Part shown: positions 37,414 through 46,699 of the stretch, in pieces
Layout: each line of letters opens with the position of its first letter
Position numbering within the stretch: the first letter of the stretch is position 1
Source: an uncultured Aquimarina sp.
GTDB taxonomy: Bacteria; Bacteroidota; Bacteroidia; Flavobacteriales; Flavobacteriaceae
Length of the DNA: 64,000 nt
Reading direction: 5' to 3'
Assembly: GCA_937958985.1 (NCBI GenBank)
Contig: CALGLV010000005.1
Span: 1-64,000 of the forward strand
Program-made: the position numbers and the translations under genes
Notes under the pieces: generated by a model
What the model saw: only the letters and a program-made list of their open reading frames with translations
Databases searched by the model: none
What the model was told of the DNA's origin: nothing

Positions 37414-39321
37414 ATGTCTCAAGTTCAATCGTATTCGCTGTTTACAGATTTTGATATTTCATTACTTAAAAGCGGGACACATTACAATTTGTTTGAAAAG
37501 TTTGGAGCTCATGTAATTACTCTTAACGGAGTTGAAGGAACTTATTTTTCGGTATGGGCGCCCTCGGCAAAAACAGTTTCTGTAATAGGGAATTTTAATT
37601 ATTGGTCAGGCAACGAACACCAATTAAATGTTCGTTGGGACAGCTCTGGAGTTTGGGAAGGTTTTATACCTGGTATAGGTCATGGTGAGTTATATAAATA
37701 TAAAATTGAATCTCATAATAATGGCATTGTAACCGAAAAAGCAGATCCGTATGGTAGGCTATGTGAATTACCGCCTAAAACAGCTTCTATCATTCAAAAA
37801 GCGTCTACCTATAAATGGAAAGACACTGCTTGGATGGGGTATCGTAAGGATAAAAATGGATTAGATAAGCCTTATGCGGTATACGAGGTTCATTTAGAGT
37901 CTTGGAAAAAAAATGCTAATAACGAAAACCTAAGTTTTAAAGAATTAGCCAAAGATTTAGTAGCTTATGTTAAGGCAATGAATTTTACTCATGTAGAATT
38001 TATGCCTGTTATGGAATACCCTTATTCCCCTTCATGGGGATATCAGCTAACAGGGTATTTCGCGCCAAGTTCTCGATTTGGTCAACCAGACGATCTTAAA
38101 TATTTAATCGATCAATTCCATCAAAATGATATAGGAGTATTGATAGATTGGGTACCCTCTCATTTTCCAGAAGATGCACACGGTTTAGGAATGTTTGATG
38201 GATCTCACTTGTATGAATATCCAGATCCTCGTAAAGGATATCATCCAGATTGGAAAAGTTTAATATTTAACTATAGTCGAAACGAAGTAAAAGCCTTTTT
38301 AATTAGTAACGCCGTTTTTTGGTTGCAAGAATTTCATATCGATGGTTTAAGAGTAGATGCAGTAGCTTCAATGTTATACTTAGATTATTCAAGAGAAGAA
38401 GGAGGTTGGGAGCCTAATATTTACGGCGGCAATGAAAACTTAGAGGCAAAGGATTTTTTAATAGCTTTAAATAAAGAAATTTATACTCGCTTTGAAGGAG
38501 TACAAACCATAGCGGAAGAATCTACCGCTTTCCCCGGTGTTACTAAACCTGTAGAGTATGGCGGTTTAGGTTTTGGAATGAAGTGGATGATGGGTTGGAT
38601 GAATGATACCTTGGATTATTTTTCTAAAGACACTTTTTTTAGACAATACCACCAAAATGATATTACTTTTAGTTTAGCCTATGCTTTTAGCGAAAATTTC
38701 ATGTTACCCTTATCTCATGATGAGGTAGTGCATGGCAAAAAATCGTTGATTTATAAAATGCCGGGCGACGATTGGCAACGTTTTGCAAACTTAAGAGTAA
38801 TGTTGGGCTTAATGTATATGCACCCAGGAACTAAACTATTGTTTATGGGGGGGGAGTTTGCTCAAACCTCTGAATGGAATTTTGAACACAGCTTAGATTG
38901 GCATTTACTTCAGTACGAGCCACATCATAAATTTCAATCTTACATGAAAGAATTGAATTTAACCTACCAAAAAGAGCCAGCTTTATTTGAAAAAGGATTT
39001 AGCGGAGAAGGTTTTGAATGGATATCATTAGACGATAGTCAAAATTCAGTAATGAGTTTTATTCGTAAAGGTCATGATGTGCAAAACGATTTGATTGTAT
39101 TATGTAATTTCACCCCTGAAGTAAGAGAAAATTACGGTATTGGTGTTCATGAAAAAGGTGAATGGAAAGAAATTTTCAATTCTGATTTAGAAGAATATTA
39201 TGGAAGTGGGGTTAAAAATGAAAATATCTTAAAAGCAGAGAGTAAAAAACTACATAACAAAAATTATTCACTTTTTCTAACACTACCACCGTTATCGGTA
39301 GTTGTTTTAAAGAGTATATGA
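37414..39321 (+). CDS. glgB: 1,4-alpha-glucan branching enzyme
   Basis: The 635-residue GH13 enzyme starts with a CBM48-like domain (YFSVWAPSAKTVSVIGNFNYW) and then the catalytic barrel: IDWVPSHFP, nucleophile aspartate in LRVDAVASMLYLDY, acid/base glutamate in TIAEEST and LPLSHDEVVHGKKSL. It introduces alpha-1,6 branches into glycogen. The GGWEPNIYGG insert is characteristic of GlgB. Confidence 0.95.
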   Translation: MSQVQSYSLFTDFDISLLKSGTHYNLFEKFGAHVITLNGVEGTYFSVWAPSAKTVSVIGNFNYWSGNEHQLNVRWDSSGVWEGFIPGIGHGELYKYKIESHNNGIVTEKADPYGRLCELPPKTASIIQKASTYKWKDTAWMGYRKDKNGLDKPYAVYEVHLESWKKNANNENLSFKELAKDLVAYVKAMNFTHVEFMPVMEYPYSPSWGYQLTGYFAPSSRFGQPDDLKYLIDQFHQNDIGVLIDWVPSHFPEDAHGLGMFDGSHLYEYPDPRKGYHPDWKSLIFNYSRNEVKAFLISNAVFWLQEFHIDGLRVDAVASMLYLDYSREEGGWEPNIYGGNENLEAKDFLIALNKEIYTRFEGVQTIAEESTAFPGVTKPVEYGGLGFGMKWMMGWMNDTLDYFSKDTFFRQYHQNDITFSLAYAFSENFMLPLSHDEVVHGKKSLIYKMPGDDWQRFANLRVMLGLMYMHPGTKLLFMGGEFAQTSEWNFEHSLDWHLLQYEPHHKFQSYMKELNLTYQKEPALFEKGFSGEGFEWISLDDSQNSVMSFIRKGHDVQNDLIVLCNFTPEVRENYGIGVHEKGEWKEIFNSDLEEYYGSGVKNENILKAESKKLHNKNYSLFLTLPPLSVVVLKSI

Positions 39322-39397
39322 TTTAACTTTATATAATAACTTAAGTAGCACCCTAAGGGGTATATTTATAATCTTTGAAAAAAACTAATCAATTGTT

Positions 39398-41797
39398 ATG
39401 ATTTTAAACGAAGAAATTGAAAAAAAGGGGAATCAATACCCCAGTCATATAATTAAACAGGATAAAGAATTAGATACTTTTTATTTTCATACGGCAAATA
39501 GAGTAATACTTCAAGTAACAGTGCTTAGAGATAGTGTAGTACGCTTCAGGTATACAACAACTAATAAATTTGAAGAAGACTTTTCTTATGCTATTGATAA
39601 AAACCCAACTACAGGTTTTAATTTTTTAGAATTAAAAGAAGAAAAGAATGAATATATCATTGAAACAACGAAAATAAAAATTCGAATTTCAAAGAGCGAT
39701 TTAAAGAAAACCATTCATTGTGCGGAAACTAATAACGTAATACTTAAAGACGAGCAAGGGTTTCATTGGGAAGAAAGTTATGAGTTAGGAAACGATATTG
39801 TAAAAATGAGTAAAGTATCCGAGGATGCTGAAAATTTTTATGGTTTAGGTGATAAACCGATGCATTTAAACTTAAAAGGAAAACGCCTTGAAAACTGGGC
39901 AACCGATTCTTATGCTTTTGGAGCAGAAACAGATCCAATTTACAAATCAATTCCATTTTATGTAGGTCTTCATCATAATGTAGCCTACGGTATCTTCTTC
40001 GATAATACGTTTCGCACTTACTTTGATTTTTGTAATGAACGTCGCCAAGTAACTAGCTTTTGGGCACAGGGTGGAGAAATGAATTATTATTTTATCCACG
40101 GACCAAAAATTGAAGAGGTAGTAGAAAAATATACGCATCTTACAGGGGTACCAGAATTACCACCATTATGGGCTTTAGGTTTTCATCAATGTAAATGGAG
40201 TTACTATCCTGAAGAAAAGGTAAAAGAAATTACTGGCAAATTTAGAGAATTACAAATACCCTGTGATGCTATTTATTTAGACATCGATTACATGGAAGGT
40301 TTCCGTTGTTTTACATGGGATAAAGAAAAGTTTCCGGAGCCCGTTCGTATGGTTAAAGAATTAGCCGACGATGGATTTAAAACGGTAGTGATTATTGATC
40401 CTGGAATTAAAATAGATTATGATTACGACGTGTTTTTAGAAGGTTTAGAGAACGATTATTTTTGTAAACGTGCCGATGGACCGTATATGAAAGGTAAAGT
40501 ATGGCCTGGAGAATGTTACTTCCCAGACTTTACCAAACCTGAAGTTCGCGAATGGTGGGCCGGATTATTTAAAGGCTTAATAGAAGAAACAGGTGTAGCA
40601 GGTGTTTGGAATGATATGAACGAACCTGCGGTAATGGATGTACCAGGAAAGTCTTTTCCTGATGATGTACGCCACGATTACGATGGGAATCCTTGTAGTC
40701 ATAGAAAAGCACACAATATCTATGGAATGCAAATGGCTAGAGCGACATATCACGGAGTAAAAAACTCTGCGCGTCCTAATAGGCCTTTTGTAATTACAAG
40801 ATCAGCATATTCGGGTACACAGCGTTATTCAAGTACTTGGATGGGGGATAATATTGCTACATGGGAACATTTGGTAGTTGCCAACCGTCAAATTCAACGT
40901 ATGTGTATGTCTGGATATTCTTTTGCAGGTACAGATATTGGTGGTTTTGCACAACAACCTAATGGCGAATTATTTGCGCGTTGGATTCAATTAGGAGTTT
41001 TTCATCCTTTCTTTAGAGTGCACTCTAGTGGAGATCATGGGGAGCAAGAACCTTGGTCTTTCGGTGAAGAAATTACAGATATTTCTAGAAAATTTATAGA
41101 ATTACGTTACGAGTTATTACCGTACATATACACTGCTTTTTGGAAATATATAGAGCATGGTACACCAATACTAAAATCTTTAGTAATGTACGATCAAAGC
41201 GATGTGCAAACACATTATCGTACAGATGAATTTATTTTTGGAGAAAAGATTTTAGTTTGTCCAATAAATGAACCTAATGCCAAAGGAAGACGTATGTATA
41301 TTCCTAAAGGAATTTGGTTTGACTATTGGTCGAATACTGTAATCAAAGGAGGAAAAGAATATTGGATTGATGCAGACCTAGATTCTATGCCTTTATTTGT
41401 TAAGGCAGGAGCTGTAATAGCGCGAAATCCAATTCAACAATATGTCGGAGAAAAAGAAATCACCGAATTAACTTTGGATTGTTATTATATAGATGGTGAA
41501 GATAAATCGAACTTGTATGAGGATGATAACGATGGTTATGGTTACAAAAAAGGAGATTTCAGTCGACGTACTTTTAGAAATGTAGGTAAAGACGGTGAAA
41601 TTATTTTACAGCAACACAAGCGCGGTAAATTTGTTACCACTTATGATACCTTCAAAATAAGACTAATAGGAAGTCCTTTTGAAATTAAAACTATTGAACT
41701 TGATAATGATTTAATTACTCCAGAAATTACTTACGAAGAAGGAATTGCGACTTTTGTAGTAACTAAAGATTTTACGGAGTTACATATAGAGGCTTAA
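39398..41797 (+). CDS. GH31-family alpha-glucosidase
   Basis: The 799-residue enzyme has the GH31 nucleophile in GVWNDMNEPAVMD and the acid/base aspartate in WMGDNIATW, plus FFRVHSSGDHGEQEPW. There is no signal peptide, so it acts in the cytoplasm, most likely on maltooligosaccharides or glycogen ends. Its position 76 bp after glgB suggests recycling of alpha-glucan. Its 3' end overlaps the convergent GT2 gene by 4 bp. Confidence 0.92.
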   Translation: MILNEEIEKKGNQYPSHIIKQDKELDTFYFHTANRVILQVTVLRDSVVRFRYTTTNKFEEDFSYAIDKNPTTGFNFLELKEEKNEYIIETTKIKIRISKSDLKKTIHCAETNNVILKDEQGFHWEESYELGNDIVKMSKVSEDAENFYGLGDKPMHLNLKGKRLENWATDSYAFGAETDPIYKSIPFYVGLHHNVAYGIFFDNTFRTYFDFCNERRQVTSFWAQGGEMNYYFIHGPKIEEVVEKYTHLTGVPELPPLWALGFHQCKWSYYPEEKVKEITGKFRELQIPCDAIYLDIDYMEGFRCFTWDKEKFPEPVRMVKELADDGFKTVVIIDPGIKIDYDYDVFLEGLENDYFCKRADGPYMKGKVWPGECYFPDFTKPEVREWWAGLFKGLIEETGVAGVWNDMNEPAVMDVPGKSFPDDVRHDYDGNPCSHRKAHNIYGMQMARATYHGVKNSARPNRPFVITRSAYSGTQRYSSTWMGDNIATWEHLVVANRQIQRMCMSGYSFAGTDIGGFAQQPNGELFARWIQLGVFHPFFRVHSSGDHGEQEPWSFGEEITDISRKFIELRYELLPYIYTAFWKYIEHGTPILKSLVMYDQSDVQTHYRTDEFIFGEKILVCPINEPNAKGRRMYIPKGIWFDYWSNTVIKGGKEYWIDADLDSMPLFVKAGAVIARNPIQQYVGEKEITELTLDCYYIDGEDKSNLYEDDNDGYGYKKGDFSRRTFRNVGKDGEIILQQHKRGKFVTTYDTFKIRLIGSPFEIKTIELDNDLITPEITYEEGIATFVVTKDFTELHIEA

Positions 41798-42789
41798 TTT
41801 TTATACTTCTTAAAAACAAAATAATCCACTACAATACTTTTAGTATTGTAGTGGATTTCTTTTTTAGAGATGTTCTTTCTCTTTTTTAAAGTTGAGGTCA
41901 AGTTCTTGTAAAAACTAAAATATGCTTTTAAAATCGCAAAAAAGTGTTTGGGTTTCATTTGTATCAGAAATTGGATTCCTGCCAAACCATCTAAAAGCAT
42001 TCTTAAAAATAGGACACCAAAAGCCTTAGTTCCTTTTACATTTTTTAAAATAGAATACAGAGAGTTTCTAAAGTTCAGAAAAGTCTTTTTAGGACTTACG
42101 TAAGCTAAAGAAGCTCCTCCTACGTGATATATTGTTGAGGTACCGCAATACATTATCTTTTTGCCGTGATTATGTAATCGCCAACACAGGTCAATTTCTT
42201 CTTGATGAGCAAAGTAATCACTATCCAAACCACCAACATTCCAAAAATCAGCGCTTCGTATAAAAAAGCAAGCACCCGATGCCCAAAAAATTTCCACAGT
42301 GTCGTTGTATTGTCCGTTATCTTTTTCAATAGAATCAAAAACACGCCCTCTACAATAAGGATACCCTAAACTATCGATTAAACCACCACCGCCACCGGCA
42401 TATTCAAAATATTTTTTATTCGAATAATCTAATATTTTAGGTTGAATAGCAGAAATGGTCTTGTCTTCAAACAACTCTAAAATGGGAGGAAGCCAATTTT
42501 TAGTTACTTCCACATCACTATTTAATAAACAATAATAGGGTTCATTAATTTGTTTTAATCCTTTTTGATATCCGCCTGCATAGCCAAAATTTTTAGCTAA
42601 TGGTATTACAGAAATTTGCGAATATTTTTTTTGCAACCAATTTATAGAATCATCGGTTGATGCATTGTCTATAACATAAATTTTTGCTTCTTCACTAAAT
42701 TCTAAAACAGCGGGTAAGAATTGCTCTAATAAAGCTTTTCCATTCCAGTTTAAAATTACTATAGCTAATTGGTTTGTTGTTACTTTCAT
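41794..42789 (-). CDS. Glycosyltransferase family 2 (rhamnosyltransferase-like)
   Basis: The 331-residue enzyme has VILNWNGKALLEQFLP at the start, VIDNASTDDS, LLNSDVEV (the DxD-like motif) and GGLDSDYFAHQEEIDLCWRL, which place it among inverting GT2 enzymes such as rhamnosyltransferases. It has a basic C-terminal tail. The ATG at 42789 is preferred over a TTG at 42807. Its last codons contain a 16-bp hairpin that also serves as a terminator. The acceptor is unknown. Confidence 0.87.
   Translation of the reverse strand: MKVTTNQLAIVILNWNGKALLEQFLPAVLEFSEEAKIYVIDNASTDDSINWLQKKYSQISVIPLAKNFGYAGGYQKGLKQINEPYYCLLNSDVEVTKNWLPPILELFEDKTISAIQPKILDYSNKKYFEYAGGGGGLIDSLGYPYCRGRVFDSIEKDNGQYNDTVEIFWASGACFFIRSADFWNVGGLDSDYFAHQEEIDLCWRLHNHGKKIMYCGTSTIYHVGGASLAYVSPKKTFLNFRNSLYSILKNVKGTKAFGVLFLRMLLDGLAGIQFLIQMKPKHFFAILKAYFSFYKNLTSTLKKRKNISKKEIHYNTKSIVVDYFVFKKYKN
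41823..41862. terminator. Bidirectional terminator hairpin inside the end of the GT2 gene
   Basis: AATCCACTACAATACT (41823-41838) and AGTATTGTAGTGGATT (41842-41857) form a perfect 16-bp stem with a 3-nt loop. T-rich sequence follows on both strands (TCTTTTTT to the right; ATTATTTTGTTTTT on the minus strand). It lies within the final codons of the minus-strand GT2 gene and 25 bp past the GH31 stop. Confidence 0.8.
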
Positions 42790-42812
42790 TACTGTTTTTA
42801 AGATCAAAAAAA

Positions 42813-43262
42813 TTAATGAGCACTGTAAATAGGTAATTCTTTTAAAAAGAAGTATCCTTCAGTTTCATAATCTATATTACAGAAATAATGTTCCAAGCCA
42901 TTAGTTACCATTAAAAGTTCCGAATTTAAAGCTAAGTTATAGCGTGCAATTTGGTCGAATACCTGTTGCGTAATTTTAATTTTGGGAGCTTTGCATTCTA
43001 CCATTAAGTAAATGCTACCATCGGGCCTATAGGTTACAATGTCATAGCGCTTTTTAGTACCGTTAACAGTAAGCTCTTTTTCAACGTTAATTAAGCTTTG
43101 CGGGTGTTGCTTTTCGTTTATTAAAAAATGAATTACATGTTGACGCACCCATTCTTCTGGCGTAAGCACAATAAATTTTTTACGAATGATATCAAAAATA
43201 GCCATCTTATTTTCGCTATTTTTGATTCTGAAATTATAAGACGGAAACGCTAAATTTTGCAT
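42813..43262 (-). CDS. Orphan HsdR N-terminal-type nuclease-fold protein
   Basis: The 149-residue protein matches the type I restriction enzyme R N-terminal domain (HSDR_N_2): VRQHVIHFLINEKQHP, then the PD-(D/E)xK-like core KRYDIVTYRPDGSIYLMVECKAP. The D and ExK residues of the fold are present. No hsdM, hsdS or helicase domain is nearby, so it is not a restriction system. Single-domain proteins of this kind are common in flavobacterial genomes and of unknown role. Confidence 0.85.
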   Translation of the reverse strand: MQNLAFPSYNFRIKNSENKMAIFDIIRKKFIVLTPEEWVRQHVIHFLINEKQHPQSLINVEKELTVNGTKKRYDIVTYRPDGSIYLMVECKAPKIKITQQVFDQIARYNLALNSELLMVTNGLEHYFCNIDYETEGYFFLKELPIYSAH

Positions 43263-43311
43263 TTATTAATTACTGTAATTAAGGTAAAGATAAGTACTTC
43301 AATATAATTTA

Positions 43312-44316
43312 ATGACAGAAGCTAAAAGCATTTTAAAGGATATTAAAGCCAAAAAATATAAACCTATTTATTTTTTAGGAGGGGAAGAGCCTTATTTTAT
43401 TGATGTAATTTCTGATTACATTCAAAATAATGTATTGGAGGAGCACGAGCGCGATTTTAACCAAACCATACTTTATGGTAAAGAAACCAATGCAGGAGAA
43501 ATATTAAGTGTTGCTAAACGTTTTCCTATGATGGCAGATTACCAAGTGGTAATCGTTAAGGAAGCACAAAGCTTAGGAAAGCAAATTGATTTACTTACAG
43601 GTTATTTTGAAGCTCCACTGATGTCTACTATTTTGGTGTTTTGTAGTAAGTATAAAAAACCCGATAAACGCAAAAAAGCTTCTAAATTAATTGCCAAAAA
43701 CGGTGTATTGTTTGAAAGTAAAAAATTATACGAAAATCAAATAGGCGATTTTATAACAGGGGTATTGAGTAATAAAGGGTATAAAATTGAGCCCAAAGCG
43801 AGTTTAATGCTAATTGAGTTTTTAGGTACTGATTTGGCTAAAGTTATGAATGAACTTGATAAGCTCCAAATTATAATTCCTAAAGGAAATACAATTACGG
43901 CCAAAGACGTTGAAGTAAATATTGGTATTAGTAAAGATTTTAATGTATTTGAGTTAAATAAAGCGATAGGGAATAAAGAGCAACTCAAAGCATATAAAAT
44001 TTGTAATTACTTTATAGAAAACCCTAAAGAAAAGCCATTAGTAGTTACAATTTCGTTATTGTTTACTCATTTTTCTAGAATAATGCAGTATCACGGCTTA
44101 AGTGATAAATCGGATAATAATGTGGCATCCAAATTAAAAGTGAATCGTTTTTTTGTACAAGATTATGCTGTTGCAGCCCGTAACTACCCAATGAAAAAAG
44201 TAAGCTTTATTATTGAAAAAATACGCGATGCAGATGTGAAAAGTAAAGGGGTTGGAGCTAGCCAGTTTGGTCAATCGGATATTTTAAGAGAATTATTAGT
44301 GCAAATTTTCAGTTAG
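43312..44316 (+). CDS. holA: DNA polymerase III subunit delta
   Basis: The 334-residue protein matches HolA: KYKPIYFLGGEEPYFIDVI at the N-terminus, the ADYQVVIVKEAQ Walker-B-like strand and the C-terminal helical collar with SQFGQSDILREL. It is the clamp-loader subunit that opens the beta clamp. It is divergent from the HsdR-N gene and followed by hisH. Confidence 0.92.
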   Translation: MTEAKSILKDIKAKKYKPIYFLGGEEPYFIDVISDYIQNNVLEEHERDFNQTILYGKETNAGEILSVAKRFPMMADYQVVIVKEAQSLGKQIDLLTGYFEAPLMSTILVFCSKYKKPDKRKKASKLIAKNGVLFESKKLYENQIGDFITGVLSNKGYKIEPKASLMLIEFLGTDLAKVMNELDKLQIIIPKGNTITAKDVEVNIGISKDFNVFELNKAIGNKEQLKAYKICNYFIENPKEKPLVVTISLLFTHFSRIMQYHGLSDKSDNNVASKLKVNRFFVQDYAVAARNYPMKKVSFIIEKIRDADVKSKGVGASQFGQSDILRELLVQIFS

Positions 44317-44329
44317 CAAACAGGTTGCT

Positions 44330-44337
44330 TATTTTTG
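44330..44337 (+). promoter_or_regulatory. Promoter -7 box upstream of hisH
   Basis: TATTTTTG matches TAnnTTTG 55 bp before the hisH ATG. It overlaps a small GCAA/TTGC stem that follows holA. Confidence 0.5.
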
Positions 44338-44392
44338 CACTTTATTTAAAGAAAAGCTAGTAACATTAGTCTTGTAGCTTAAAGCCATAGTA

Positions 44393-44974
44393 ATGAAAAT
44401 AATTATAATAAATTACGGAGCAGGAAACATTCAGAGTATTAAGTTTGCTATTGAAAGGTTAGGATATACAGCTGTTTTAAGTGATAATGTTGAAGAAATA
44501 CAAACTGCCGATAAAGTAATTTTCCCAGGAGTAGGAGAGGCAAGCAGTGCCATGAAAAAACTTAAAGAAAGTGGTTTAGATACCTTAATACCTCAATTAA
44601 AACAACCTGTTTTAGGAATTTGTTTAGGAATGCAATTAATGTGCAATTCTACAGAAGAAGGAAATACTGAGGGCTTAGGGATTTTTAATGTAGATGTAGT
44701 AAAGTTTAATACTAGTGTAAAAGTACCTCAAATAGGGTGGAATCAAATTAGGGATTTTAAATCTGAAATTTTTAATAACATTAAAGTTGATAGCTATATT
44801 TATTTAGTACACAGCTTTTATGCTCCTATTTGTGAATATACCGCAAGTGTTACCGATTATGGTATTAACTACAGTTCGGCGTTGCAAAAAAACAATTTTT
44901 ACGGAACCCAGTTTCATCCTGAAAAAAGCAGTGATGTTGGGGAACAAATTTTAGAGAATTTTTTAAAATTATAA
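44393..44974 (+). CDS. hisH: Imidazole glycerol phosphate synthase, glutamine amidotransferase subunit
   Basis: The 193-residue class I amidotransferase has the catalytic cysteine in GICLGMQL (C77) and the His-Glu pair in GTQFHPEKSS. It releases ammonia from glutamine and passes it to HisF in histidine biosynthesis. It is the first of hisH-hisA-hisF; the upstream his genes are not in the window. Confidence 0.95.
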   Translation: MKIIIINYGAGNIQSIKFAIERLGYTAVLSDNVEEIQTADKVIFPGVGEASSAMKKLKESGLDTLIPQLKQPVLGICLGMQLMCNSTEEGNTEGLGIFNVDVVKFNTSVKVPQIGWNQIRDFKSEIFNNIKVDSYIYLVHSFYAPICEYTASVTDYGINYSSALQKNNFYGTQFHPEKSSDVGEQILENFLKL

Positions 44975-45013
44975 GCATAAGGAACAAACATAATAGCGTT
45001 TAGGTTTTCACAT

Positions 45014-45041
45014 CTATGTTCTATTATCTATGTTCTACTAT
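45014..45041 (+). repeat. Tandem 14-bp duplication in the hisH-hisA spacer
   Basis: CTATGTTCTATTAT (45014-45027) is followed at once by CTATGTTCTACTAT, differing at one base. The second unit contains an upstream in-frame ATG for hisA at 45030. Confidence 0.7.
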
Positions 45042-45053
45042 CTAAAAAAAGAA

Positions 45054-45785
45054 ATGAGATTAATACCAGCCATAGATATCATAGACGGTAAATGTGTTCG
45101 CCTTTCTAAAGGAGATTATAGCACAAAAAAAATTTACAACGAAAGCCCTTTAGAAGTAGCAAAAGAGTTTGAAGCTCATGGAATTGAGTACTTACATTTA
45201 GTAGACTTAGACGGAGCAAAATCAAAACATATTGTAAATCATAAAGTTTTAGAAGCGATAGCCTCGCAAACCAATTTAAAAATTGATTTTGGAGGTGGTT
45301 TAAAAACCGACGAAGATTTACGGATAGCCTTTGAAAGCGGAGCCAACCAAATTACTGGAGGAAGCATTGCTGTTAAAGATCCTGAGACTTTTAAAAGTTG
45401 GTTGTTACAATTTGGGCCCGATAAAATAATTTTAGGGGCAGATGCTAATAATGAAAAAATAGCAGTTAGTGGTTGGTTGGAAGAAAGCGATCAAGAGCTT
45501 ATTCCTTTCGTACAAGCATATCAAAAACAAGGAGTTAGTTATGTAATTTGTACCGACATTAGTAAGGACGGAATGCTTCAAGGTCCTTCATTTGATTTAT
45601 ATCAAAAAATTTTAAATGAAATTCCTAACATTAAGCTAATTGCCTCGGGAGGGATTTCTACTTTTGATGAATTACCTAAACTGGCTGAAATAGGTTGTGA
45701 GGGAACAATTATCGGAAAAGCGATATATGAGAATAGAATTTCAATGAAGCAATTGGAAGATTATATATTAAATAGTGCCAAGTAA
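45054..45785 (+). CDS. hisA: ProFAR isomerase
   Basis: The 243-residue beta/alpha barrel starts [22 protein letters not shown], the conserved HisA N-terminus with the catalytic aspartate, and has IDFGGGL and the second catalytic aspartate in [10 protein letters not shown]. It isomerises ProFAR to PRFAR. An in-frame ATG at 45030 would add eight residues and falls in a duplicated spacer, so 45054 is preferred. Confidence 0.95.
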   Translation: MRLIPAIDIIDGKCVRLSKGDYSTKKIYNESPLEVAKEFEAHGIEYLHLVDLDGAKSKHIVNHKVLEAIASQTNLKIDFGGGLKTDEDLRIAFESGANQITGGSIAVKDPETFKSWLLQFGPDKIILGADANNEKIAVSGWLEESDQELIPFVQAYQKQGVSYVICTDISKDGMLQGPSFDLYQKILNEIPNIKLIASGGISTFDELPKLAEIGCEGTIIGKAIYENRISMKQLEDYILNSAK

Positions 45786-45842
45786 TCGGTTTTAGGTGAA
45801 AAGTAGGTTTGCTTTGCGCTTAAAACTCAATACTAAATACAT

Positions 45843-46598
45843 ATGTTAACAAAAAGAATTGTACCCTGTTTAGATATTAAAAATGGTCGCACCGTAAAAG
45901 GAGTGAACTTTGTAGATTTACGTGATGCAGGTGACCCTGTAGAGTTAGCGGCGATTTATGCAAAAACAGGAGCCGATGAATTGGTTTTTTTGGATATTTC
46001 GGCAACAGAGGAACGTCGCAAAACCTTAGCAAATTTAGTGCGTAACGTAGCCGAAAAAGTAAATATTCCGTTTACTGTAGGTGGAGGAATTTCATCGGTA
46101 GAAGATGTTGATGTTTTACTTCAAAACGGTGCCGATAAGGTTTCGGTAAATTCTTCGGCTGTAAAGCGTCCAGAATTAATAAACGAACTTTCGGCTAAGT
46201 TCGGTAGTCAGTGTATTACAGTAGCTATCGATGCCAAGCAAATCAACGGTCAATGGATTGTTCATTTAGTAGGAGGAAAAGTACCCACGGAGCTTAATTT
46301 GTTTGATTGGGCTAAGGAAGTCGAAAGCCGCGGAGCAGGTGAAATTTTGTTTACCTCAATGGATAACGACGGAACTAAAGATGGCTTTGCCAATAAGGCT
46401 TTAGCACGTTTAAGTACCGAACTTAATATTCCAATTATAGCTTCTGGAGGCGCAGGAAATATGCAACATTTTGTAGATACTTTTAAAGAAGGAAAATCCG
46501 ATGCTGCTTTAGCTGCCAGCGTTTTTCATTTTAAAGAAATAGGAATTCCTGAATTAAAAGAAAAATTGAAACAAGAAGGTATAGCGGTTAGAATTTAA
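45843..46598 (+). CDS. hisF: Imidazole glycerol phosphate synthase, cyclase subunit
   Basis: The 251-residue barrel has [19 protein letters not shown] with the catalytic aspartate, [11 protein letters not shown] and the second aspartate in [12 protein letters not shown]. With HisH it makes imidazole glycerol phosphate and AICAR. It is followed by a strong terminator and then msrA, so hisI/hisIE is not in this run. Confidence 0.96.
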   Translation: MLTKRIVPCLDIKNGRTVKGVNFVDLRDAGDPVELAAIYAKTGADELVFLDISATEERRKTLANLVRNVAEKVNIPFTVGGGISSVEDVDVLLQNGADKVSVNSSAVKRPELINELSAKFGSQCITVAIDAKQINGQWIVHLVGGKVPTELNLFDWAKEVESRGAGEILFTSMDNDGTKDGFANKALARLSTELNIPIIASGGAGNMQHFVDTFKEGKSDAALAASVFHFKEIGIPELKEKLKQEGIAVRI

Positions 46599-46620
46599 AA
46601 ATTTTATAAACTTATTATAG

Positions 46621-46662
46621 AAACTCGTTTACTCGTTAAGAAAAAGTAAACGAGTTTTTTTT
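46621..46662 (+). terminator. Terminator after hisF
   Basis: AAACTCGTTTAC and GTAAACGAGTTT form a perfect 12-bp stem with a 13-nt loop, followed by a T-run. Confidence 0.85.
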
Positions 46663-46699
46663 GCACTAAAAACAACTTACCTTTAAATAAAAATAAAGG

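Noticed and set aside
42813-43262. Part of a type I restriction-modification locus
   Set aside because: Only the HsdR N-terminal domain is present and both neighbours are housekeeping genes.
45030-45056. hisA start at the upstream ATG 45030
   Set aside because: It lies in a duplicated spacer, and the conserved HisA N-terminus begins at 45054.
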